Positions 17,123 through 24,302 of a stretch of DNA of 64,000 nt are shown here, piece after piece. The stretch is from an uncultured Lachnospiraceae bacterium (GTDB taxonomy: Bacteria; Bacillota; Clostridia; Lachnospirales; Lachnospiraceae). The notes beneath the pieces were generated by a model. It worked only from the letters and a program-made list of their open reading frames with translations, was not told the origin of the DNA and ran no database searches. The DNA lies in assembly GCA_900549995.1 (NCBI GenBank), contig URQQ01000002.1, forward strand, positions 62,001-126,000, read 5' to 3'. The position numbers were made by a program, and so were the translations under genes. How positions within the stretch are numbered: the first letter of the stretch is position 1; every line of letters begins with the position of its first letter.

Positions 17123-17160
17123 AACAAAGTGCAGCTGTAAAGCAGCTTTCCTGCGTAAAC

Positions 17161-17219
17161 AAAAAAGAGACTGATCCGTTCCTGTAAACTCATGAACCGG
17201 TTCAGTCTCTTATTTTTTG
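17161..17219. terminator. Bidirectional terminator between prs and the YhaN-like gene
   Basis: AAGAGACTGA with TCAGTCTCTT forms the base of an 18-bp imperfect stem (one CCG/CGG section inside), flanked by six A on the left and ATTTTTT on the right. Both converging genes end here. Confidence 0.85.
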
Positions 17220-17252
17220 TTTCCCCGCTGCCTCGTCCAGATGGCGCTGATT

Positions 17253-18809
17253 TCAGCGTATCCTCCCATCTGACAGCTCTATCTTATGGTACTCTGCGCC
17301 CAAAGATTTCAATACTTCTTCCTCCCTGCCCTGGCATGTGAACAGCAGTACCTGTTTTTTGTGTCTCAGAAGCCACAGAAGCGTGTTTCTCAGCCGGCAG
17401 TCATCATAAAATGCGAACGTCTCATCCAAAATGACCGGATACTCTTCCTGATACAGCACTTCAGCAGCCGCCATCCGCAGCGCAAAATACAACTGTTCTG
17501 CTGTTCCCTGACTGACCTGGCGTATGGATATTCTTTTTCCCTCTGAAAAGAGCAGAAGATTCAGTTCCTCATCCACCAGCACATTTGTATATTTACCGTC
17601 CGTCATTTCCGAGAATATCTCCGATACTTTCTTGTTCAAGTGCCCGCTTAATTCTTTTTGTATCTCCTTTGACAGGAAACCGATCTTTTCCGCCGCAAGT
17701 TCCAGCGCCTTCCTGTGGCTGTCCTGACGCATTTCTTCCTCATTCAGAGACTCAAGCTCGCTGATGCTCTCCTGAATATTCCCATAGAGCACCTGCTTTT
17801 CCCTCTTCTCCTCCCTGATACGCTCTGCTTCCCAGGAAAGTTTCTTCTCCGCCTGACGGTCTGCCTTCTCTTCCTCTGTCTCAAGATATTCCATCTTTTT
17901 CTTTCTTCCATCTTTCATCCTGTTCCAGACACGGAGTCCTTCCGCAAGAGCCGCCACAATTCCAACGAGATAGTTCCAGGGCCTTATTATCCGGATGAAC
18001 AGGAGCACAATAATGACAACAGCCGCTAAAATCTCCACCGGATGAACCCGGAATCGCCCGCGTTCTTCGGCTGTATCTTCTTCCATGCGCTTCTCGTCTT
18101 CTTTTTTCCTGATTCTTCTCCTGACACCTGCCAGTTCCTTTTCGGCCTGCTCAAGTTCCTCCTCAAGTTTATGAATATCTCTCCATACATACGCCGCTTC
18201 CTGAGCCGCTTTCTCCCTTTTCTCTTCTTTCTTTCGAAAGCTCTCCTTCGCACTCTTCTCTGCCTCTTTCTGTTTCTTCTGTAAGGCAAGAACCGCGGCA
18301 TTTAAGTCCAGATCACTGTCACCTGTCACATAATAATTCGTAGCATAATTCTTTAACTCCGCAGCAAGATCCGGTCCTGTCTCCACTTTAAGCTGCCCCG
18401 AAGCAATTGTATTGTCATAGGAAGAACCGTTCATTCCCAGGAGAAGCATTTCCAGGTCTCCCTGTTCAACAGACAGCTCCTCCCCATCATCCTCACAGAT
18501 CAGTTCTGCTCCCCTGGCATATTTATCAAAATGCCGCTCCAGGCGGAAATTTCTGCCTCCGGACTCAAACTTCAGGACTCCGGAATAATAATTGGGATTC
18601 TCCCACGGTTCATATTGGCTGAAGGTATCATTCAGAGACGCCCTTCCGCGCCCCCTTTCCAAGCCAAAAAGCATTGCTCTTATGAATGTGTGGATTGTCG
18701 ATTTTCCCGATTCATTTTCCCCATAGACCAGGTTCAGACCATCTTTCAGCCATATCTCTTCATCGGAGAACTTTCCGAAATTCTTGATTATCAGCTCCTT
18801 AATCCTCAT
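17253..18809 (-). CDS. YhaN/SbcC-like ATPase (DNA repair complex subunit)
   Basis: 518 residues. It has the ABC/SMC-type layout: N-terminal P-loop YGENESGKST (about 29–38), a long charged coiled-coil middle (about 180–400), then a C-terminal QVSQGTAEQLYFALRMAAAE signature (about 427) and Walker B PVILDETFAFYD (about 455). Unlike SbcC the coiled coil is interrupted by two hydrophobic segments (VEILAAVVIIVLLFIRII and YLVGIVAALAEG, about 255–292), so it may be membrane-attached, as in Bacillus YhaN. It pairs with the YhaO-like nuclease two bases upstream. A role in double-strand end processing is inferred from family. Confidence 0.85.
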   Translation of the reverse strand: MRIKELIIKNFGKFSDEEIWLKDGLNLVYGENESGKSTIHTFIRAMLFGLERGRGRASLNDTFSQYEPWENPNYYSGVLKFESGGRNFRLERHFDKYARGAELICEDDGEELSVEQGDLEMLLLGMNGSSYDNTIASGQLKVETGPDLAAELKNYATNYYVTGDSDLDLNAAVLALQKKQKEAEKSAKESFRKKEEKREKAAQEAAYVWRDIHKLEEELEQAEKELAGVRRRIRKKEDEKRMEEDTAEERGRFRVHPVEILAAVVIIVLLFIRIIRPWNYLVGIVAALAEGLRVWNRMKDGRKKKMEYLETEEEKADRQAEKKLSWEAERIREEKREKQVLYGNIQESISELESLNEEEMRQDSHRKALELAAEKIGFLSKEIQKELSGHLNKKVSEIFSEMTDGKYTNVLVDEELNLLLFSEGKRISIRQVSQGTAEQLYFALRMAAAEVLYQEEYPVILDETFAFYDDCRLRNTLLWLLRHKKQVLLFTCQGREEEVLKSLGAEYHKIELSDGRIR

Positions 18810-18811
18810 AC

Positions 18812-19867
18812 TTAACCCCTTTTCGTTGTCAGCAATGCCTGCACACCCTCGTAAAGCGCCTGATATTCCACTGTATCTTCCGGGTATTCTATCAGGCTTT
18901 TTATGTAATGTCCCAGCAGGTTATTCTTGTTATTCTCATACAGCCTCTGAAAATCATACGCAGGCTTGCTTTGATCCTCCGCCTCTACAACGTTTCCGCA
19001 ATCATTTAGTTCCTCTGTCCGAAATTCAATATCCGGATCACGGAAACCGGAAATTACCAGTTTGTACAGATTCTGTTCTCCCATTTTCTCCATCAGCTGT
19101 CTGGCTTTTTCTTTTAGCGAACCATTGGTCATCTTTTTATCAACTTCAACGCAGAGATGTATGTATTCCCGTTTTGCCAGCGGAACGAAAGAAATCTTTG
19201 TCCCCGACTCATCAATTTCACCCCTGATCATCCCATGTCTTCCAGTATCATTTATGTCAATCGGCTCGAGCGCCCCGGCAAACGCTATCCTGTCCTTTAA
19301 CAGCTCCATCGGTTTATGGATATGTCCAAGCGCCACATAATCATAACCCAGAGATGCCAGACGGTTCTTTTTAATTGGAATTCTTTTCTCGTCGCCCCCG
19401 TGGGCCAGAAGAATCTCATAAGGCATGCGCTCCCCTGGCACTGCCTGGTCATAAAGCGGCTCTGTCACCTCCCGCTGATGATAACTCAGTCCATAAACAC
19501 AGGTATCAATCCCGGGCAGTTCTACATAATCTATCTCCTCCGAAAAAAGGGGATGAACATTCTCATTCCACTGAAACGTGCGGTAATAGGAATCCCTTTT
19601 TATATAATCATGATTTCCGGCAATCAAAACTACCTCCGTGTTTTCAATGGTAGAAAACAGATAGTTCACCTCTTTTAATTCCCTGAGAAGCGGCTGCCGG
19701 TGAAACAGATCCCCCGCAATCAAAAGCAGATCTGTCCTCTCTCTTTTACAGATTTCAATCACCCGCTGAAAACTATCCCAGATTTCTTTTCCCCGGTTTG
19801 AAGTGCAGAACTTTCCTGCGTTTGGTTCTGCCCCCAAGTGTACATCTGCTATGTGCAGGAATTTCAT
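18812..19867 (-). CDS. YhaO/SbcD-like metallophosphoesterase (DNA repair nuclease)
   Basis: 351 residues from MKFLHIADVHLG; AAAAGGAGG lies about 10 bases upstream, and an upstream in-frame ATG is less suited. The dimetal phosphoesterase motifs are in order: DVHLG (9–13), AGDLFH (about 57), AGNHDY (about 90), LAHGG (about 155) and GHIHKP (about 187). It is expected to be a nuclease partner of the following YhaN-like ATPase, in the same way as SbcD with SbcC. A separate genuine sbcD–sbcC pair exists near 35–39 kb, so this is a second complex. Its first 95 bases overlap the 3' end of the histidine kinase gene in another frame. Confidence 0.88.
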   Translation of the reverse strand: MKFLHIADVHLGAEPNAGKFCTSNRGKEIWDSFQRVIEICKRERTDLLLIAGDLFHRQPLLRELKEVNYLFSTIENTEVVLIAGNHDYIKRDSYYRTFQWNENVHPLFSEEIDYVELPGIDTCVYGLSYHQREVTEPLYDQAVPGERMPYEILLAHGGDEKRIPIKKNRLASLGYDYVALGHIHKPMELLKDRIAFAGALEPIDINDTGRHGMIRGEIDESGTKISFVPLAKREYIHLCVEVDKKMTNGSLKEKARQLMEKMGEQNLYKLVISGFRDPDIEFRTEELNDCGNVVEAEDQSKPAYDFQRLYENNKNNLLGHYIKSLIEYPEDTVEYQALYEGVQALLTTKRG

Positions 19868-21002
19868 TGTCCTCTCCCTCCTTTTCATCCGGAAGTATCA
19901 CCACAAACTCCGTCTGCCGGTCATCACTTCTTGCATAGATATCACCGCCATGCAGTACAACAATCTCCTTAGCAATGGCAAGCCCAAGTCCTGCTCCTCC
20001 CGTTGCACTCGATCTGGAATTGTCCGCACGGTAAAACTTATCAAAAATAGTCTCCAGCTGATTCTCCGGAATCCGTCTCCCCTGATTCGCGAAAACTACT
20101 TCAATACTTCCATCCTTCCGGCACGCCGTGATTTTTATATCCGTATCCGGATCGCAGTAAGCAATCGCATTCTTCAGGATATTGTCAAATACCCTGGCCA
20201 GCTTGTCCGCATCACCATATACGCACAGATTTTCATCTGCCTTAATTTCACAGGTGAGATGCTTCTGCTGAAGTACACCGTAGATTTCATCTGCGATCTG
20301 TTCAAGCATCATCGTCAGATTCAGGTCATCCGGCTCCAGCTTAATCTCCTGGAGATTAAACTTTGTAATTTCAAAAAACTCTTCAATCAGCTCACCGAGG
20401 CGGATTGCCTTTTCCAGAGAAATGTGCGTGTATTTTGCCCGCTCCTTTGCCGGCATGTCAGGATGCTCATCCAGCATACTTAAATATGCCACAATAGATG
20501 TAAGCGGAGTCTTCAGATCATGCGCCAGAAACACGACGAGATCATTCTTTTTCTTCTCGCTTTCCTCCGCCTCTCTCTCCTGCCTTTTCAGCGTCCTTTT
20601 AATCTCATTCAGCCTCGCCTCAATCGGTTTCAGCTCCGTAATCAGACGGATTGACTCTTCAGAATCCGACAGGATATTTTCAATCCCAATCCCAATCTGA
20701 TCCAGATATTTCATCATTTTCGACAGCGCAACATAGAAAAACAATGCAAAAAGCAACAGAAAACCAAGGATAATAAAAAATGTCTTATTATCCCCGATCA
20801 ACATCCAGTACATGTGCTTTGCCTTTTCTTCTCCCATGTGAAATGACATCAGAAACTTCACAAAAGCTCTGGCAAACGTATCATTATATATTCCGTCAAT
20901 CACATAATTCAGCAGAAACCCTCCGACAAGAACCGTAAGCGCTGTCACGAATACCGTCTGAAGCATAATGCTGAACTTTAATTTCCTGTAATTATTCTTC
21001 AA
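19773..21002 (-). CDS. VanS-like sensor histidine kinase
   Basis: 409 residues. Two membrane helices (about 14–33 and 73–92) frame a short external loop; a helical linker leads to the phosphoacceptor motif FLAHDLKTPLTS (His near 160). The ATPase domain shows DNILKNAIAYC (N box), GGAGLGLAIAKEIV (G2) and a closing TEFVVILP. This is the VanS type found on many clostridial chromosomes. The ligand is unknown. The C-terminus runs about 31 residues past the usual end, into the next gene's start. The upstream regulator overlaps it by 11 bases, so both are co-translated. Confidence 0.9.
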   Translation of the reverse strand: MKNNYRKLKFSIMLQTVFVTALTVLVGGFLLNYVIDGIYNDTFARAFVKFLMSFHMGEEKAKHMYWMLIGDNKTFFIILGFLLLFALFFYVALSKMMKYLDQIGIGIENILSDSEESIRLITELKPIEARLNEIKRTLKRQEREAEESEKKKNDLVVFLAHDLKTPLTSIVAYLSMLDEHPDMPAKERAKYTHISLEKAIRLGELIEEFFEITKFNLQEIKLEPDDLNLTMMLEQIADEIYGVLQQKHLTCEIKADENLCVYGDADKLARVFDNILKNAIAYCDPDTDIKITACRKDGSIEVVFANQGRRIPENQLETIFDKFYRADNSRSSATGGAGLGLAIAKEIVVLHGGDIYARSDDRQTEFVVILPDEKEGEDNEIPAHSRCTLGGRTKRRKVLHFKPGKRNLG

Positions 21003-21681
21003 CCTTATAGCCCACTCCCCAGACTGTTTTAATGAAATCTGATTTGCCCGTCGGTCCGCTCATTTTCTCTCTCAGATGACGGATATGTACCATTACCGTA
21101 TTATTGCTGTTTTTATAATATTTCTCATTCCATACAGACTCAAAAAGTTCCTGTGAACTGATGACCTTTCCCCTGTTCTCGCAGAGAATCCAGAGAATCT
21201 GAAACTCTGTAGGTGTGAGAGTCAGGTGTTTCTCATTATAAATACATTCATGGGACGTCTTATTCAGCAGAAGCCCCGCAAAATCAATCATATCATCCGT
21301 TCCCTTACCGCCGTCATTATACTGGAGATAACGGCGCAGCTGCGCTTTCACCCGGGCAACAAGCTCCAGCGGATTAAACGGCTTCGGTATATAGTCATCA
21401 GCCCCCAGAGTAAGTCCCGTAATTTTATCAATGTACTCAGTCTTTGCCGTCAGCATAATCACCGGAAATGTATATTTCTCCCTGATTTTCTTCAGTATCT
21501 CGAACCCATCAATTCCCGGAAGCATTACATCCAGAATTGCCAGGTCTATCTTGGTACCAGCGACACATTCCAAAGCTTCCTCCCCCGAATAAAACTTAAA
21601 GACTGTGTACTTATCATTCTGCAGATAAAGTTCTATCACATCTGCAATTTCTTTCTCATCATCCACTACTAAAATATTCAT
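20992..21681 (-). CDS. VanR-like OmpR-family response regulator
   Basis: 229 residues from MNILVVDDEKE; AGGTGG precedes it. The receiver domain has the acidic pair DDE (7–9), the phosphoacceptor in LAILDVMLPG (Asp about 50), TA (about 80) and the switch lysine in IPKPFNP (about 102). The C-terminal winged helix ends with VWGVGYKVE, the OmpR/PhoB hallmark. It is the partner of the kinase that follows and overlaps it. No vanG or vanA ligase genes are close, so resistance is not implied. Confidence 0.93.
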   Translation of the reverse strand: MNILVVDDEKEIADVIELYLQNDKYTVFKFYSGEEALECVAGTKIDLAILDVMLPGIDGFEILKKIREKYTFPVIMLTAKTEYIDKITGLTLGADDYIPKPFNPLELVARVKAQLRRYLQYNDGGKGTDDMIDFAGLLLNKTSHECIYNEKHLTLTPTEFQILWILCENRGKVISSQELFESVWNEKYYKNSNNTVMVHIRHLREKMSGPTGKSDFIKTVWGVGYKVEE

Positions 21682-21704
21682 ACTCCACCACCTTTCACAA
21701 TCCG

Positions 21705-21731
21705 GGCATGTCAAAACTGTTTTTACATGCC
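21705..21731. promoter_or_regulatory. Palindrome upstream of the VanR-like gene
   Basis: GGCATGT and ACATGCC flank an AAAA…TTTT centre (27 bases in all). It lies 24 bases before the regulator start and could be an operator or a small RNA hairpin; which is not clear. Confidence 0.4.
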
Positions 21732-21739
21732 TAATGTAA

Positions 21740-21768
21740 AGAGCCGGAGCTATATGCACTCCGGCTCT
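21740..21768 (-). terminator. GC-rich hairpin after asnS
   Basis: AGAGCCGGAG pairs perfectly with CTCCGGCTCT around a 9-base loop, followed by TTTA. The stem is strong but the T-run is short. Confidence 0.6.
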
Positions 21769-21774
21769 GTCAGC

Positions 21775-23166
21775 CTATAACTCGCAGTTATTCACTGTTC
21801 TTGGGAATGGGATGACATCTCTGATATTTGACATTCCCGTAAGATACATCACGCATCTCTCGAACCCAAGTCCAAATCCTGCATGTCTTGTAGATCCATA
21901 TTTACGGAGATCCAGATAGAACTGGTAATCTTCAGGATCCAGTTTCATCTCTTCCATCCTCTTTAACAGCTTCTCATAGTCATCTTCCCTCTGACTTCCG
22001 CCAATGATCTCTCCGATTCCAGGTACAAGACAATCAACTGCAGCAACCGTCTTGTTATCTTCATTCATCTTCATGTAAAATGCTTTGATTTCCTTCGGAT
22101 AATCTGTCACAAATACCGGACGCTTGAACACTTCCTCTGTAAGATATCTCTCATGCTCTGTCTGCAGGTCTGTTCCCCATTCTACCTTATATTCAAACTT
22201 GTCATTGTGCTTTTTAAGCATCTCCACCGCTTCTGTATAAGTCACTCTCGCAAAATCTGAGGATACGACATTCTGCAGACGGTCCAGAAGCCCCTTATCC
22301 ACAAACGAATTGAAAAAGTTCATTTCTTCCGGCGCGTTCTCCATCACGTAATTGATGATGTATTTCAGCATTGCCTCTGCCAGCGCCATATTGTCATCCA
22401 GATCGGCAAACGCCATCTCCGGCTCGATCATCCAGAATTCTGCCGCATGTCTTGTCGTGTTAGAATTTTCCGCACGGAATGTAGGTCCAAATGTATAGAT
22501 GTCACGGAATGCCTGTGCAAATGTCTCGCCATTTAACTGTCCGCTCACCGTAAGGCTTGTCTTCTTATCGAAGAAATCCAAATCATAGTCCACGGAGCCA
22601 TCTTTATTCTTAGGCACATTCTCCAGATCAAGTGTTGTAACCTGGAACATCTCTCCTGCACCCTCTGCATCACTTCCTGTAATCAGCGGTGTGTGCACAT
22701 ACACAAAACCTCTGTCCTGGAAAAACTGGTGAATCGCATATGCAATCAGAGAACGGACTCTGAATACTGCCTGAAATGTATTTGTCCTTGGGCGAAGATG
22801 TGTAATTGTACGAAGATACTCAAAACTGTGGCGTTTCTTCTGCAGTGGATATTCCGGTGCTGAAGCACCTTCCACGGTCACCTCGTCTGCCTGGATTTCA
22901 AATGGCTGTTTTGCCTCAGGTGTCGCAACAAGTGTCCCCTTCACAAGAATCGCCGCTCCAACATTTAATTTGGATATTTCCTGAAAATTCTCCATCGTAT
23001 CATGGTACACTACCTGAAGTGTCTCAAAATAAGAGCCGTCGTTCACTACGATAAAACCAAATGACTTGGAATCCCTGAGACTGCGTACCCAGCCCCCTAT
23101 TTTGATTTCCTTCCCGATATATTCTTCTTTGTTTTTATAAATCTCTCTGACTGTTGTAAGTTCCAT
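21775..23166 (-). CDS. asnS: Asparaginyl-tRNA synthetase
   Basis: 463 residues, the normal length. The N-terminal OB fold (KIGGWVRSLRDSKSFGFI, about 22–39) binds the anticodon. The class II core shows ITGSDAEGAGEMFQVTTL (about 162–179), the motif 2 segment FRAENSNTTRHAAEFWMIEPE (about 232–252, AsnRS-type) and motif 3 GFGLGFERCVMYLTG (about 432–446). The order and the SQREDDYEKL loop distinguish it from aspartyl-tRNA synthetase. GGAG lies upstream of the ATG. No T-box is visible in front of it. Confidence 0.96.
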   Translation of the reverse strand: MELTTVREIYKNKEEYIGKEIKIGGWVRSLRDSKSFGFIVVNDGSYFETLQVVYHDTMENFQEISKLNVGAAILVKGTLVATPEAKQPFEIQADEVTVEGASAPEYPLQKKRHSFEYLRTITHLRPRTNTFQAVFRVRSLIAYAIHQFFQDRGFVYVHTPLITGSDAEGAGEMFQVTTLDLENVPKNKDGSVDYDLDFFDKKTSLTVSGQLNGETFAQAFRDIYTFGPTFRAENSNTTRHAAEFWMIEPEMAFADLDDNMALAEAMLKYIINYVMENAPEEMNFFNSFVDKGLLDRLQNVVSSDFARVTYTEAVEMLKKHNDKFEYKVEWGTDLQTEHERYLTEEVFKRPVFVTDYPKEIKAFYMKMNEDNKTVAAVDCLVPGIGEIIGGSQREDDYEKLLKRMEEMKLDPEDYQFYLDLRKYGSTRHAGFGLGFERCVMYLTGMSNIRDVIPFPRTVNNCEL

Positions 23167-23449
23167 TTTCTCTGACTCCTTCTTCTATTTCATTAACTTC
23201 ATTTCCTTAATGTTTCACACATTTAAGGAACCTTCGTTCGCCGCTATGCGTTCATTATAGCAGAAACGTCTGTCATTGCAAAGGGGGAGTTTCTCTTTGC
23301 CTGCGCAGTATTCATTAGAAAAAACCACATATCTGCCCAGGTTTTTCATTATATGATTCCAAATAAGCCCACCTTCACAATTTCTTCGAAAACTGTTTAC
23401 ATTTCCTTCAAATTTATATCACACATTCATCACAATTAGTCTCTATACT
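23167..23449. other. Intergenic region between divergent asnS and the queT leader
   Basis: About 280 bases with no gene. An inverted repeat CCTTAA…TTAAGG near 23201–23225 lies just upstream of asnS and is probably part of its promoter region. The rest is AT-rich and shows no convincing reading frame. A TATACT at 23444–23449 is the best -10 candidate on the plus strand, though its -35 is poor. Confidence 0.4.
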
Positions 23450-23540
23450 TATAAGTGTTCAAAGGAACACACACTTTTTAAAAACTTTTTCATAAAACTT
23501 TTTCCTTCCAAAAAAACCGCTCCCCCAAGCGGTTTTTTTG
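23450..23540 (+). ncRNA. Candidate small RNA ending in an orphan terminator
   Basis: A textbook intrinsic terminator (ACCGCT 23516–23521, loop, AGCGGT 23528–23533, then seven T) stands on the plus strand with no gene before it; the upstream gene, asnS, runs the other way. A perfect small hairpin GTGTTC-AAAG-GAACAC lies at 23455–23470 and a TATACT at 23444. A short untranslated transcript of about 90 bases would explain the terminator. No open frame is evident. It may instead only shield the queT leader. Confidence 0.35.
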
Positions 23541-23545
23541 ATGTC

Positions 23546-23574
23546 TTGATTTCATTTCCATATCATGCTATACT
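23546..23574 (+). promoter_or_regulatory. Sigma-A promoter of queT
   Basis: TTGATT (23546–23551), 17 bases, TATACT (23569–23574). The start is predicted near 23581, which leaves a leader of about 95 bases before the ATG. Confidence 0.75.
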
Positions 23575-23580
23575 TTCAAT

Positions 23581-23668
23581 CGTTCCAGAGCCCAGAAAAA
23601 TAAGGTCTTAGGGCTGATTATACCGTGTGTTCGAGACCTTCCACACGTAAAACAAAACTAAAGGAGAT
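23581..23668 (+). promoter_or_regulatory. Structured queT leader, candidate preQ1 riboswitch
   Basis: Two hairpins are visible: AGCCC (23589–23593) with GGGCT (23611–23615), and CGTGTG (23624–23629) with CACACG (23642–23647). Their loops contain AAGGTCT (23602–23608) and AGACCTT (23634–23640), which are exact complements, so the loops can kiss and form a pseudoknotted fold. The second loop's CCTT can alternatively pair with the AAGG of the ribosome binding site (about 23661–23664). An A-rich tail, AAAACAAAACTAA, precedes it and recalls preQ1-I. Gene context (QueT) makes preQ1 the probable ligand; the class is not assigned. Confidence 0.55.
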
Positions 23669-23675
23669 TTTTATT

Positions 23676-24203
23676 ATGAAAACAAAAACAAAACATTCTG
23701 TCAACGGACTATGGGAGCATAAAGTCGTATTTATGACTCAGGCTGCCATGATCGGCGCGATCTATGTGGTTCTGACCCTCGTCTTTGCCCCATTCAGTTT
23801 CGGGGAAATACAGGTCCGCATCTCTGAAGCGCTGACGATTCTGCCACTTTTTACCCCTGCAGCAATACCAGGCTTATTTATCGGATGCCTGACGGCCAAT
23901 ATTCTCGGAGGTGCAATCCTTCCCGACATTATCTTCGGCAGCCTTGCTACACTGGCCGGCGCATTTTTTACGTATCGTCTGAGACAGCACCCATTTCTCG
24001 GACCGCTGCCGCCAATCATATCCAACACCATCGTTGTTCCTCTGATACTTTACTATGGATATGGAATTCTTCTGCCTATTCCTCTGTTAATGCTCCAGAT
24101 CGGAATCGGGGAACTTCTTTCCTGCGGGCTGCTTGGAATCATTGTATATCTCGCCCTCCGCAGATACAGATACCGCATTTTTCATTTTACCGATGTTTCT
24201 TAA
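23676..24203 (+). CDS. queT: QueT queuosine-precursor transporter
   Basis: 175 residues from MKTKTKHSVNG; AAAGGAG lies upstream. After a short basic N-terminus five or six membrane helices follow, beginning at VVFMTQAAMIGAIYVVLTLV. The sequence FGEIQVRISEALTILPLFTPAAIPGL (about residues 44–69) is the QueT family signature. QueT is an S component of the ECF transporters and brings queuosine precursors such as preQ1 into the cell. The shared ECF module is not in the window. A structured leader and a terminator make it a self-contained regulated unit. Confidence 0.92.
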   Translation: MKTKTKHSVNGLWEHKVVFMTQAAMIGAIYVVLTLVFAPFSFGEIQVRISEALTILPLFTPAAIPGLFIGCLTANILGGAILPDIIFGSLATLAGAFFTYRLRQHPFLGPLPPIISNTIVVPLILYYGYGILLPIPLLMLQIGIGELLSCGLLGIIVYLALRRYRYRIFHFTDVS

Positions 24204-24260
24204 TGCCACGGCAGTCACATCATTTTTCCAGCACAACAGACAAAAGTACTTTCCCGATAG

Positions 24261-24302
24261 AAAAAAACAAGATTTCCGCCATGCAGAAATCTTGTTTTTT
24301 TT
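24261..24302. terminator. Bidirectional terminator between queT and the next minus-strand gene
   Basis: ACAAGATTTC (24267–24276) pairs perfectly with GAAATCTTGT (24286–24295), with eight T to the right and seven A to the left. The converging minus-strand gene ends inside its T-run. Confidence 0.9.
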
